Below are positions 7,330 to 16,046 of a DNA stretch of 38,566 bases, in pieces. Within the stretch, counting starts at the first letter, position 1. Each line of letters opens with the position of its first letter. Origin of the DNA: Deltaproteobacteria bacterium. Lineage in GTDB: Bacteria; Myxococcota_A; Polyangia; GCA-2747355; JADLHG01. The stretch spans positions 1-38,566 of the forward strand of contig JADLHG010000028.1 of assembly GCA_020848905.1 (NCBI GenBank). Reading direction: 5' to 3'. Position numbers and translations under genes: made by a program. The notes below the pieces were generated by a model that had not been told where the DNA came from, did not search any database, and was given only the letters and a program-made list of their open reading frames with translations.

Positions 7330-10185
7330 ATGGGCACCCCTCCGTCTCGTTGCAACACGCGGCCGGCAAGCCACTCTTTCGGTCCCCTGGCCCTCGTCGC
7401 GCTCGTCGCGCTCGTCGCGCTCGCTGCGCTGCCGCTCGGCGCGTGCGGCAGTTCACCGTCGCCCGCCACCGACGCGGCCCCGAGTCCCGTCGACGCGGCC
7501 CCCGACACCCTCCCCGCCTGGCGCCCCCCGGTCTTTCCCGAGGTGCGCGTGAACGCCCTCCTCGGTAACCGGCCGAAGCTCCACGCGGGGGACCCGAGCC
7601 GCGTGATCCTCGGCTCCACCGGACGACGCATGTTCGCCCTCGATCTGCGCCAGCGGCCCGGCATCGTGGGCGACGTGAACTACATCCACGAGGAGGGCTA
7701 CGCCGGCTCGAACCTGGGCACGCGGCTCCTCGAGCTATCGCTCCGCCGCGGGGCGGACCTCGCCGCGTTCGAGCCCACGGGGCACCTCTACTGGCCCGAT
7801 CACACCGAGGTGAAATGGAAGCTGAAGGACGACGCGAGCGTCACGATGACGGAGCAGAAGTTCATCACCGAGGACGACTGCGTGGTGGACGAGCTCTCGC
7901 TGACCAACGGCGGCGCCACCGCCGCTGCGTTCGCGCTCCGGGTGGAGGGAGCGCTCCTCGCGCGCGGTGAAGCCGGCGAGGGACAGCTCCACGGGCAGGC
8001 CACCTTCTTCGGCGTGCCGGCAGCCTTCGCGGGGGCCGGCACGGGGCTCGCCCCCGTCGACGCGGCGTACACCGCACCCGTCTCCCGCAACGCGGACGCC
8101 TTCGGCTACCCGAAGCCCACCGCCTCGTACACCTTCTGGGGCGATTCGGTCTGGGAGACCGTCGACGGGGACCTCTCGCAGGCCTCGCGCTGGACAGCCT
8201 ACGGTTCGGAGAGCGCCGAGGACTGGCTCGTGCTCGACCTCGGCGCGGAGCACGAGCTGGACAAGGTGGTGATCCACTACTACGACGACAGCGCGATCGG
8301 CGGAAAGATCCGCCCGCCGGCGAGCGCCCAGCTCGCGCTCCGCGGGGCGAGCGGCAACTGGCAGACCCCGGCCGACCTCGCCACGACCCCTGCGGCCCCC
8401 GCGCCGGGCAAAAACGAATACACGTTCACAAAACAGCTCGCGCGCTACCTGCGGCTCACCGTGCGGCATCAGGCGGGCTTCTCGAGCGGCGTGACCGAGC
8501 TCGAGGCCCTGCCCGAGGTCTCGCGCACCCGTCGCGCGCTGGCCGGCGAGCTCTCGATCCCCGCGGGAGAGACGCGCCGCGTGAACCTCGCTCTCTGCCT
8601 CGGCCCCGACGCCGCCGCGACGCGCACGCGCCTGGCCCAAGTCGTGGCCCCGGCGGCCAGGCCGCTCGACGAGCACGCCGCCCGCTACGAGAAGTGGTTC
8701 CAGGATCACGCGCCGCGCTTCTTCGCGCCGGATCCCTTCTTCGAGCGCATGTGGGTCTATCGCTGGTTCGTGGCGCGCTTCAACCTGGCCGAGATCGGGG
8801 CCGGCCGCCTGAAGCACCCCGCCTTCTTCGAGGGGAGGCAGTACTACTCGCGCGTGATCCAGTTCAGCACCCCGCACATCCTCGACGAGACGCGCTGGCT
8901 CCGGGACTCACGCTTCGCCTACGGCCACCTGCAGAACCTGGTGGATAACCAGTACCAGGGGAAGGACGGGCGCTTCGACGGCCAGTTCCCGTACCTCTTC
9001 ACCGACCGGCGCTCGGACTTCTGGTTCATCAACTGGATCGCCCAGGCGGCCTGGGGCCTCTACCAGGTGCACCCGCGCGCCGACTTCCGCACGGCCTTCG
9101 CCCCGGCGCTCGAGCGCAACGTCCGCGGCACGGCCAGGCACCACGACGCCGATGGCGACTACCTCTACAAGCTGGGCGCGGAGGACATCGCCTTCTACGC
9201 CACGGGGATGGAGTACCAGCCGGCCTTCTACTGGTTCGCAGGGGACATGAACCTGGCGCACGAGAAGTACCCGGACATCGAACGCGCGGACTTCACGAGC
9301 TACCTCTACGGCAACGCCCGCGCCATGCAGGAAATGGCGGCCACGTTCCAGAACAAGGCCTCTGAAACCGAGTTCAAGACCCTCGCGGACCGCACGCGCG
9401 AGGCCGTGCTCAAGAAGATGTGGCGCAAGGAAGACACCTTCTTCTACGACCTCCTCGCCGCGACCGACGAGCCCGCGCTGGTGAAGCAGATCGTGGGCTT
9501 CTTCCCCTTCGCCTTCGGCGTGCCGCCGCGGGACGACCCGAGCTACCTCGCGCTCTTCGACCACCTGACGAACCCGAAGGAGTTCTGGACCCCCTACCCG
9601 GTGGCCACCATCTCGCAGGACTCGTCCTTCTTCTCGCAGGTCGTCCCGGGGGGGTGCTGCCACTGGAACGGCCCCACGTGGCCCTTCTCGAACAGCCTCG
9701 TGCTCGAGGCGCTCGCCCGCGCGGCGAAGGAGCACCGGGGAGGCGAGAAGCTGCGCCGCGTCTTCTGGGAGCTGCTCAAGGCCTTCACCCTGGAGATGTT
9801 CGAGAACCGCGAGCTCGACAAGCCGGAGGTCTCGGAGTCGATGAACGGCCAGTCGGGGACCTGGAAGTCCACCGTCGTGAACTACTTCCACTCCAAGTAC
9901 AACGACCTCCTCATTCGCCACGTCGGCGGACTCACCCCCCGCGCGGACGAGAAGCTCGAGCTCCATCCCATTCCGTCGGACTGGGCGCACTTCGCGTTTC
10001 AAGGGCTGCGCTACCACGGCAAGACCCTCGACATCCTCTGGGACGCCCCGGACGGCAAGGACCACTACGCGGACGGCCTGGAGGGTTTCGCCGTGTACGT
10101 GGATGGCAAGCTGCTCTTCCGCCACCCGAAGCTCGCGCACGTGATCTTCGATCCGGCCGGAGGAAAGGTCACCGAAGTGCCGTAG
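7330..10185 (+). CDS. Lipoprotein glycoside hydrolase (GH63/MGH-like alpha-barrel) with inserted F5/8-type C domain
   Basis: About 951 aa. The signal peptide contains four LVA/LAA units and ends in lipobox LGAC (Cys39). An N-terminal beta-sandwich (~60-250) is interrupted by a discoidin/F5-8C domain (~255-395; WTAYGSESAEDWLVLDLG, ELDKVVIHYYDD, ARYLRLTVRH) and resumes with LAGELSIPAGETRRVNLAL. The remainder is an (alpha/alpha)6-barrel type domain with NGPTWPFSN and SMNGQSG segments typical of GH63/mannosylglycerate-hydrolase-like enzymes. It probably hydrolyses an alpha-linked sugar at the cell surface, with the discoidin module binding glycan. Substrate and catalytic acids cannot be fixed from sequence alone. 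Start choice is uncertain: ATG 7330 has a weak AAGG, and ATG 7315 is the alternative. The kinase operon follows after 126 bases; a TTGACC at 10229-10234 in that gap could be part of its promoter. Confidence 0.75.
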   Translation: MGTPPSRCNTRPASHSFGPLALVALVALVALAALPLGACGSSPSPATDAAPSPVDAAPDTLPAWRPPVFPEVRVNALLGNRPKLHAGDPSRVILGSTGRRMFALDLRQRPGIVGDVNYIHEEGYAGSNLGTRLLELSLRRGADLAAFEPTGHLYWPDHTEVKWKLKDDASVTMTEQKFITEDDCVVDELSLTNGGATAAAFALRVEGALLARGEAGEGQLHGQATFFGVPAAFAGAGTGLAPVDAAYTAPVSRNADAFGYPKPTASYTFWGDSVWETVDGDLSQASRWTAYGSESAEDWLVLDLGAEHELDKVVIHYYDDSAIGGKIRPPASAQLALRGASGNWQTPADLATTPAAPAPGKNEYTFTKQLARYLRLTVRHQAGFSSGVTELEALPEVSRTRRALAGELSIPAGETRRVNLALCLGPDAAATRTRLAQVVAPAARPLDEHAARYEKWFQDHAPRFFAPDPFFERMWVYRWFVARFNLAEIGAGRLKHPAFFEGRQYYSRVIQFSTPHILDETRWLRDSRFAYGHLQNLVDNQYQGKDGRFDGQFPYLFTDRRSDFWFINWIAQAAWGLYQVHPRADFRTAFAPALERNVRGTARHHDADGDYLYKLGAEDIAFYATGMEYQPAFYWFAGDMNLAHEKYPDIERADFTSYLYGNARAMQEMAATFQNKASETEFKTLADRTREAVLKKMWRKEDTFFYDLLAATDEPALVKQIVGFFPFAFGVPPRDDPSYLALFDHLTNPKEFWTPYPVATISQDSSFFSQVVPGGCCHWNGPTWPFSNSLVLEALARAAKEHRGGEKLRRVFWELLKAFTLEMFENRELDKPEVSESMNGQSGTWKSTVVNYFHSKYNDLLIRHVGGLTPRADEKLELHPIPSDWAHFAFQGLRYHGKTLDILWDAPDGKDHYADGLEGFAVYVDGKLLFRHPKLAHVIFDPAGGKVTEVP
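7393..7428 (+). repeat. 9-bp tandem repeat in the signal-peptide region
   Basis: ctcgtcgcg occurs three times in tandem (7393-7419), followed by the variant ctcgctgcg. It encodes the hydrophobic LVA units of the hydrolase signal peptide. Slippage would change length by three residues without shifting frame. Confidence 0.8.
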
Positions 10186-10311
10186 CGCCCCCCGGACGGG
10201 CACCCCCGAAGGGGGCCGGGCGGGCCAGTTGACCGGACCCGTACCCGTCGGGCACGATGCACCCGTCCCGGACAACAGGTGTAGGCCGCCGTCGGAGGCG
10301 CTGAAAGGGGC

Positions 10312-11937
10312 ATGACGACCGATCCCGCCATCGGGAAGACCATCGGCAACTACGTCATCACCCGATTGCTCGGGCAGGGTGGCATGGGGAGCGTGTACCT
10401 CGCCGAGCACCCCGAGATCGGTCGGCAGGTGGCGATCAAGCTCATCGCGGAGCACCTGGCGCACCATCCGACCCTGCCGAAACGTTTCGTGGCCGAGGCC
10501 AAGGCCGTGAGCCGCATCCACCACCCGGGCGTGGTGGACATCTACGACTTCGGCCAGACCTCCGACGGGCAGCTCTACTACGTGATGGAGCACCTGTCGG
10601 GTCGGGACCTCGGCCGGATCATGAACGAGCGGGGAGCCATGCCGGCGTCCGAGGTGCTCCCCTACCTGCAGCAGCTCTGTCCCGCGCTCCAGGCCGCTCA
10701 CGACCTCGGGATCGTCCACCGCGACCTGAAGCCCGACAACATCTTCGTCCTCGACCGCACCCCGCTGACGCTCAAGATCCTGGACTTCGGACTGGCCAAG
10801 ATCCTCGAGAGCGGCCCGGTCGGCGATTCGGTCACGCACACCGGCATGATCATGGGCACGCCGCTCACGATCGCGCCGGAGCAGGCCGCGGGGCGCCCGG
10901 GCGACATCGGGCCCCGAACGGACCTCTACTCCCTCGGCGTCGTCCTCTACTGGATGCTCACGGGTCGGCCGCCCTTCTACGGCCACCCGACGGCGGTGCT
11001 CCTGACCAAGCACATCACCGAGGCGCCTCCACCGGTGCGCGCCGTGAACGCCTCGGTCCCCGAGCGCGTGGCGGCCGTGGTGGAGCACTGCCTGGCCAAG
11101 GATCCCCTGGATCGGCCGGCCTCGGCCACGGCGCTGGCGGCCGCCTTCGCCGGCGCGCTGAACGGGGTGGACCCGACACGACCCGAGCAGCGCCGCACCT
11201 CGGGCGCCGAGCACCCCTACGGCGCGACGAAGACCCGCCCCTGGGAGCCGGTTCGCGGGGTCGCGGCGGACGAGGCCGAGACCGCACCGCCGCCGGGCCA
11301 CGTCAGTGACGTCGTGGTGCCGCCCTATCAGGGGATGACCGGCCCTCGCACGCCGCCCCCTACCGCCATCGCGATGGAGCGCGCGGCCCCCCCCATCGTC
11401 GTCCCGCCGCTCGACGGCACGTCGTCGCGCGGGGCGACCACGGGGCACCAGGTCCTCGCCTCCGGTCGCCGGACCGGGCTCGTCGTCGTCGGCATTGCTG
11501 CCGCGGCTGTCGCGCTCGGTCTCGGCGCGTACTTCGGGCTCGGCGCCGGGTCGAAGGGACAGCGGGAGCAGCCGGGACCAGCGGCCGGCTCGACGCCCAC
11601 GGCCGGCACGACGCCCACGGCCGGCACGACGCCCACGGCCGGCGGGCAAGCCTCTCGCGGGTCCGACGCGCGCCTCGCCGCGGACACCACGCCCGCCGCG
11701 ACCGCTCGAGCCGCCGACCCACGCCCCGTCGTGGACCCGGGCGAAAACGGCGCCGCCTTCCAGCCCGCCAAGGCCGGAACGGTCGGCCGCCGGCCGGGCA
11801 AGAAGAGGGGGAAGCACGGCGGGGCGGGAACCGCGAAGACCGCCACGGGAAAGTCCTCTCCCAAGGGGACGCCCGAAACGAAGCCCGAACCCAAGCAGCC
11901 CAAGCGTCTCGGCGAGTCTGTACCCGACGACATCTAG
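10312..11937 (+). CDS. Transmembrane Hanks-type Ser/Thr protein kinase
   Basis: 541 aa. The kinase domain spans ~14-285 with all key elements: P-loop GQGGMGSVY (21-29), VAIKL with Lys43, HRDLKPDN (136-143; catalytic Asp138), DFG (158-160) and APE (188-190). The segment before APE reads GTPLTIAPEQ, where most bacterial relatives have GTP.YM(A/S)PEQ. A Pro/Thr-rich juxtamembrane region leads to one transmembrane helix (~389-411). The outer part has three TPTAGT repeats and a Lys-rich tail, with no recognised sensor domain. It phosphorylates proteins on Ser/Thr in the cytoplasm. The next three genes follow on the same strand with gaps of 23, 25 and 11 bases, so they are probably its co-transcribed envelope partners. 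AAAGGGG lies directly before the ATG. Confidence 0.9.
   Translation: MTTDPAIGKTIGNYVITRLLGQGGMGSVYLAEHPEIGRQVAIKLIAEHLAHHPTLPKRFVAEAKAVSRIHHPGVVDIYDFGQTSDGQLYYVMEHLSGRDLGRIMNERGAMPASEVLPYLQQLCPALQAAHDLGIVHRDLKPDNIFVLDRTPLTLKILDFGLAKILESGPVGDSVTHTGMIMGTPLTIAPEQAAGRPGDIGPRTDLYSLGVVLYWMLTGRPPFYGHPTAVLLTKHITEAPPPVRAVNASVPERVAAVVEHCLAKDPLDRPASATALAAAFAGALNGVDPTRPEQRRTSGAEHPYGATKTRPWEPVRGVAADEAETAPPPGHVSDVVVPPYQGMTGPRTPPPTAIAMERAAPPIVVPPLDGTSSRGATTGHQVLASGRRTGLVVVGIAAAAVALGLGAYFGLGAGSKGQREQPGPAAGSTPTAGTTPTAGTTPTAGGQASRGSDARLAADTTPAATARAADPRPVVDPGENGAAFQPAKAGTVGRRPGKKRGKHGGAGTAKTATGKSSPKGTPETKPEPKQPKRLGESVPDDI
11587..11640 (+). repeat. Three 18-bp tandem repeats in the kinase extracytoplasmic segment
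   Basis: Three consecutive copies of an 18-base unit (GGCACGACGCCCACGGCC, one mismatch in copy 1) encode the TPTAGT repeats immediately after the transmembrane helix. They are in frame, so copy-number change would only alter linker length. Confidence 0.85.
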
Positions 11938-11960
11938 CGCCGAGAAGGGGGTCCCACGTG

Positions 11961-12860
11961 ATGAAACACCTGAGCCTGAGCCTGCTCCTGACGACGGCAG
12001 TCGTCCTGTGCTGCGGTCCCGCGCTCGCCGACGACGCGGCGGAGGCCCGGAAGTACGGCGTCGACGAGAAGACGATCCAGAAGGCGCGGACCCACGCCAA
12101 GGCCGCTCACGCCGCCTACCTCCTGCAGGACTACGCCAAGGCGCTGGCCGAGTACCAGACCGTGCTCAAGCTCATCCGATCGCCGAAGGCCCTCCTCGGC
12201 ACCGCGCAGTGCTACCGGCAGCTCGGCAAGCTGGAGCAGGCCCTGCGCGCCTTTCGGCTCTACGCCGACGAGTGGCGCCGGCTGAACCCGAACGCGGCCC
12301 CCGAGTACAACGTCGACGAGGAGATCCGGCGCCTCGAGGCCAGCCTGGAGGCTCGCCGCAAGGAGCGCGACGAGCGTGCGGCGAAAGACGAGGCGCGCCG
12401 GGAGCGCGAGGCGCGGGAGCGCGCGGAGCGAGAGCGCAAGGAACGCGAGCGAGCCCTGGCCATGCAGCAGCACAGCTTCCCGGAGGACACCAAGCAGAGC
12501 GAGCGGCGGACGAAGACCCTCTGGGGTTACACGGTGCTCGGTGGGGCGCTGGCGTGCTTCGCCGCCACGGGAGTGCTCTACGGTGTGGGCTTCTCGCAGC
12601 GCTCGAGCGCCTACGACCGCTACAAGGTCGCGACCGACCCGGCCGAGATCGAGCGCCACCGCGGCGACGTGGAGAGCGCGCACACGAAGACCGTCGTAGG
12701 ACACGTCTTGCTGGGAGTCGGGGCGGCAGCGCTCGCCTTTTCGATCTACGAGCTCGTGAGCCGGCCAGGCGCCGGTGAGACGGATAAGCGGACGGCCGCG
12801 CGGCCACGCTTCAGGCTGCTACCGAGCGGCCCCTCCCTCGACCTCTCTTACGCGTTCTAG
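11961..12860 (+). CDS. Exported TPR/coiled-coil membrane protein
   Basis: 299 aa. An N-terminal signal peptide (LLLTTAVVLCCGPALA, cleavage near residue 23) is followed by TPR-like helices (~40-105: AAYLLQDYAKALAEYQTVLK, ALLGTAQCYRQLGKLEQALR). A highly charged Glu/Arg coiled coil covers ~120-168, then come two hydrophobic helices (~188-211 and 245-266). The C-terminus, SGPSLDLSYAF, is beta-like and hydrophobic. Small TPR proteins of this form commonly sit beside Hanks-type kinases in myxobacteria. The position, 23 bases after the kinase and 25 before the NHL lipoprotein, suggests a structural or signalling link between kinase and envelope (inference). ATG 11961 directly follows a GTG at 11958; AAGGGGG nearby serves as ribosome site. 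Confidence 0.75.
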   Translation: MKHLSLSLLLTTAVVLCCGPALADDAAEARKYGVDEKTIQKARTHAKAAHAAYLLQDYAKALAEYQTVLKLIRSPKALLGTAQCYRQLGKLEQALRAFRLYADEWRRLNPNAAPEYNVDEEIRRLEASLEARRKERDERAAKDEARREREARERAERERKERERALAMQQHSFPEDTKQSERRTKTLWGYTVLGGALACFAATGVLYGVGFSQRSSAYDRYKVATDPAEIERHRGDVESAHTKTVVGHVLLGVGAAALAFSIYELVSRPGAGETDKRTAARPRFRLLPSGPSLDLSYAF

Positions 12861-12885
12861 CGTTATCACGCGGACGGACACCCCC

Positions 12886-14502
12886 ATGCACAGCCATATG
12901 CCGCCCTTGCTCGCCGCCCTCGCAGCCCTCGTCTTCGCCGGGTGCCTGCCGGCCTTCGATAACCCCTACGACCCGAAGCGCTGCGCGGAGGGCTGCCCCA
13001 CCGGCCAGACCTGCTTCGAGGGCCAGTGCCGGCCCGCCTCCGAGAAATGCCGCCGCAACGAGGATTGCGACGACAAGCTCCCCTGCACGGCGGACGTCTG
13101 CCTCGCGTCGGGGTGCAGCCATCTCCTGAACGAGAGCTTCTGTTTGATCGACAAGCAGTGCGTGGCGGTGGATTCGCCGAATCCGGCGAACCCTTGTCAG
13201 AAGTGCTCTCCGACCGCCTCCGCCGAGGCCTGGAGCCACGACGACGGCAAGCGCTGCGACGACGGGCAGGCCTGCACGCACACCGACACGTGCAAGGCCG
13301 GAGGCTGCGGCGGAACGGCCTACACCTGCGACGACAAGCTCGCCTGCACCGCCGACCAGTGCGATGGGCAGGGAGGCTGCAAGCAGCCGGTGAACGCCAA
13401 GGAATGTCTGATCGAGCAGGCCTGCTACGCCGAGGGCGCGAAGGCTCCGGGAACCGCCTGTCGCATCTGCGACCCGGCACGAAGCGCGACGCACTGGAGC
13501 GTGGCTGCGACGCCTGGCTGCACGGGAACCCTCGCCGGCGACGGAACCCAGGGCGACACGAATGGCCCAGCGGACAAGGCGCGCTTCAACCTCCCGTACG
13601 GCGTGGCGGCGGCCGGCGGCAAGGTGTACGTCGCTGACACGAACAACCACCGCATTCGCCTCATTGAAAACGGACAGGTCAGCAGCCTCGCCGGCACGGG
13701 CGAGCCGGGCTACGCGGACGGGCCGGCTGCCACCGCACAGTTCAACTCGCCCCGAGGAGTGGCCGTGGATGCTGCGGGCAAGGTGTACGTGGCGGAGCAT
13801 CTCGGCCAGCGCATTCGCGTGATCGACAGGGGGCAGGTCTCCACGCTGGCCGGGGACGGCCGCGAGGGCTGGAAGGATGGGCCGGCCGCGTCAGCGCAGT
13901 TCATGTATCCCACGGGCCTCGCCGTGAGAGGCGACGGCACGGTCATCGTGGCCGACACCTACGGCAACCGGATCCGGGCCGTCCAGGGTGGGCAGGTATC
14001 GACCCTGGCCGGGGACGGGACAATCGGGTGGCTGGACGGCAGCGCGGCGACGGCCAAGTTCTATGCGCCGCTGGGCGTGGCCGTGGACGGTACCAAGGTG
14101 CTGGTGGCCGATACGGGCACGCACCGCATTCGCGTGATCGAGAACGGAGCCGTGACGACGCTGGCCGGCACCGCTCCCTCCGATGGCAAGGGCGGCTACG
14201 AGGGCGACTTCCAGGACGGCGTGGCCTCGGTGGCCCGCTTCAAGCTCCCGTCGAGCGTGGCGGTCGGCCCAGGGGGCGCAGTCTACGTCGGGGACGTGGA
14301 GAACCACCGCGTCCGGATGATCAAGGCCGGTCAGGTCACGACGCTGGCGGGCAACGGGAACGCCGCCTTCGTCGAGGCGCAGGGCACGCAAGCCAGCTTC
14401 AGCTCGCCACGGGCGGTCGCCCTGGACCCGAAGACGGGCTTCCTGGTGCTCTCGGACCAGGGAAACAGCCGCATCCGCGTCGTCTTCCCCGTTGCACCGT
14501 AA
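12886..14502 (+). CDS. Cys-rich NHL-repeat propeller lipoprotein 1
   Basis: 538 aa. The lipoprotein signal ends FAGC (Cys20). Residues ~30-205 hold Cys-rich modules of the form CDD.L.CTAD.C....GC and CDDGQACTHTD, which should form disulfide-linked knobs. Residues ~210-538 contain six NHL blades, each reading roughly LAG.G..G..DGPA..A.F..P.GVAV...G.VYVAD...HRIR.I. This predicts a six-bladed beta propeller on the outside of a membrane. NHL propellers usually mediate protein or ligand binding, and no enzymatic residue is evident. The downstream gene is a paralog with the same architecture, starting 11 bases after this stop. The start at ATG 12886 gives a proper signal peptide; ATG 12898 is an alternative. 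Confidence 0.85.
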   Translation: MHSHMPPLLAALAALVFAGCLPAFDNPYDPKRCAEGCPTGQTCFEGQCRPASEKCRRNEDCDDKLPCTADVCLASGCSHLLNESFCLIDKQCVAVDSPNPANPCQKCSPTASAEAWSHDDGKRCDDGQACTHTDTCKAGGCGGTAYTCDDKLACTADQCDGQGGCKQPVNAKECLIEQACYAEGAKAPGTACRICDPARSATHWSVAATPGCTGTLAGDGTQGDTNGPADKARFNLPYGVAAAGGKVYVADTNNHRIRLIENGQVSSLAGTGEPGYADGPAATAQFNSPRGVAVDAAGKVYVAEHLGQRIRVIDRGQVSTLAGDGREGWKDGPAASAQFMYPTGLAVRGDGTVIVADTYGNRIRAVQGGQVSTLAGDGTIGWLDGSAATAKFYAPLGVAVDGTKVLVADTGTHRIRVIENGAVTTLAGTAPSDGKGGYEGDFQDGVASVARFKLPSSVAVGPGGAVYVGDVENHRVRMIKAGQVTTLAGNGNAAFVEAQGTQASFSSPRAVALDPKTGFLVLSDQGNSRIRVVFPVAP

Positions 14503-14513
14503 CGAGGACCGCC

Positions 14514-16046
14514 ATGACACGACTCGCACCTGTCGCTCTGCTCAGCTCGCTCCTCCTCGGCGGATGTTCCTCCTCGGGATCGGGAACCGACGGCGGCGCC
14601 TCCGGGGACGGCGTACGCTGCACGACGAACGCACAATGTGACGACGGCCTGCCGTGCACCACGGACCTCTGCGGGGTGGAAGGCTGCAATCACATCGTGA
14701 GCGGAAACTTCTGCGTGATGGGACAGGCGTGCATCGCGCGGGGCGCCCCGAACCCGCAGAACCCGTGTCAGAAGTGCGACCCCGCGGTGACCGGCTCGAA
14801 CTGGAGCCCGGACGAGGGCAAGGCCTGCAACGATGGCCAGGCCTGCACGCACACCGACAAGTGCGTGGCGGGTGTGTGCAAGGGCACGACCTACTCGTGC
14901 GACGACAGCCTGGGCTGCACGAGCGACCAGTGCGACGGCACGGGGGGCTGTTCGAACAGCGTGCAGGCGAACCAGTGCCTCATTGCGGGCGCGTGCTACG
15001 CCGCGAACGCCACGGACACGCGGAACGCCTGCCGTCGCTGCGAGCCGGCCCGTAGCGTGACCAACTGGACCACCTTCGAGGGCCCGGCCTGCGTCGCCAC
15101 GCTCGCGGGGACCGGCAACGAAGCGCACGCCGACGGCCCCGCAGGTCAGGCGAAGTTCTTCCTGCCGATGGGGGTCGGCGCCGAAGCGGGCGGCAAGGTC
15201 TTCGTGGCCGACACCTTCAACCGACGCGTCCGACTGATCCAAAACGGGCAGGTCTCCACCCTGGCCGGAGACGGCACGCAAGCCTTTCTCGACGGACCGG
15301 CTGCCTCGGCGCGCTTCTCGAAGCCCTACGGCGTGGCCGGGGACGGCAAGGGCAAGGTCTACGTCGGGGACGTGGACGACCGGCGGATCCGCCTGATCGA
15401 GAACGGCCAGGTGACGACCTTCGCGGGCACCGGAGACAACGAATTCCTCGACGGACCGCGCCTGAGCGCCCGCTTCCGTGGCCCCCACGGCGTGGCCGTG
15501 GACGACCAGGGCCGGGTCTACGTGGCCGACGCCTTCTCCATGCGCATCCGCGTGATCGAGAAGGACCAGGTACGAACCCTGGCCGGAGACGGGACGCTCG
15601 GTTCCACCGACGGACCGGCGGCCTCGGCCCGCTTCAGCTATCCCTACGGCGTGGCCGTCACGCCGAGCGGCGACAAGGTCTACGTAGCGGACACGAACAA
15701 CAACCGGGTCCGGCTCATCGAGGGCGGTCAGGTGAGCACCTTCGCCGGCACCGGCATTCCCGGCTTCCTCGACGGAACCCCGAGCGCCGCGCAGTTCAGC
15801 GAACCGAGCGCCGTAGCCGTGGACTCCGCCGGCCGCGTCTACGTGGCCGACCGGAAGAACCACGCCATCCGCATGATCGCGAACGGCAAGGTCACCACCC
15901 TGGCCGGCAACGGCAGCGGAAGCTTCGCCGACGGGCCAGGGGAGAACGCGCGCTTCTGGACCCCCTTCAGCCTCGCCACGGCGGCCGGCCGCGTCTTCGT
16001 GGCCGACAGCTACAACCACCGCATCCGAGTGATCGTCATTCCGTAG
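14514..16046 (+). CDS. Cys-rich NHL-repeat propeller lipoprotein 2
   Basis: 510 aa. The signal peptide ends LLGGC (Cys18), followed by a Ser/Gly-rich spacer and the same Cys-rich modules and six NHL blades as the preceding gene. A nearly identical stretch encoding GQACTHTD occurs in both genes. GAGGA sits five bases before the ATG and the gap from the previous stop is 11 bases, so the two are surely co-translated. The pair looks like a tandem duplication that has since diverged in blade surface residues. Its 3' end overlaps the convergent M48 protease gene by 11 bases. The likely role is an envelope binding protein linked to the kinase at the head of the operon (inference from position). Confidence 0.85.
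   Translation: MTRLAPVALLSSLLLGGCSSSGSGTDGGASGDGVRCTTNAQCDDGLPCTTDLCGVEGCNHIVSGNFCVMGQACIARGAPNPQNPCQKCDPAVTGSNWSPDEGKACNDGQACTHTDKCVAGVCKGTTYSCDDSLGCTSDQCDGTGGCSNSVQANQCLIAGACYAANATDTRNACRRCEPARSVTNWTTFEGPACVATLAGTGNEAHADGPAGQAKFFLPMGVGAEAGGKVFVADTFNRRVRLIQNGQVSTLAGDGTQAFLDGPAASARFSKPYGVAGDGKGKVYVGDVDDRRIRLIENGQVTTFAGTGDNEFLDGPRLSARFRGPHGVAVDDQGRVYVADAFSMRIRVIEKDQVRTLAGDGTLGSTDGPAASARFSYPYGVAVTPSGDKVYVADTNNNRVRLIEGGQVSTFAGTGIPGFLDGTPSAAQFSEPSAVAVDSAGRVYVADRKNHAIRMIANGKVTTLAGNGSGSFADGPGENARFWTPFSLATAAGRVFVADSYNHRIRVIVIP

Noticed and set aside
10203-10215. CCCCC/GGGGG hairpin after the glycoside hydrolase as a terminator
   Set aside because: The stem is five bases with a GAA loop and no T-run follows, so support for termination is too weak.
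8908-11817. Long open frame antisense to the hydrolase and kinase genes
   Set aside because: It has only Arg/Gly/Val-rich low-complexity translation and is the usual by-product of GC-rich third positions in the well-supported plus-strand genes. The same applies to the long frames at 1455-3176, 14331-16019 and 34945-37113.
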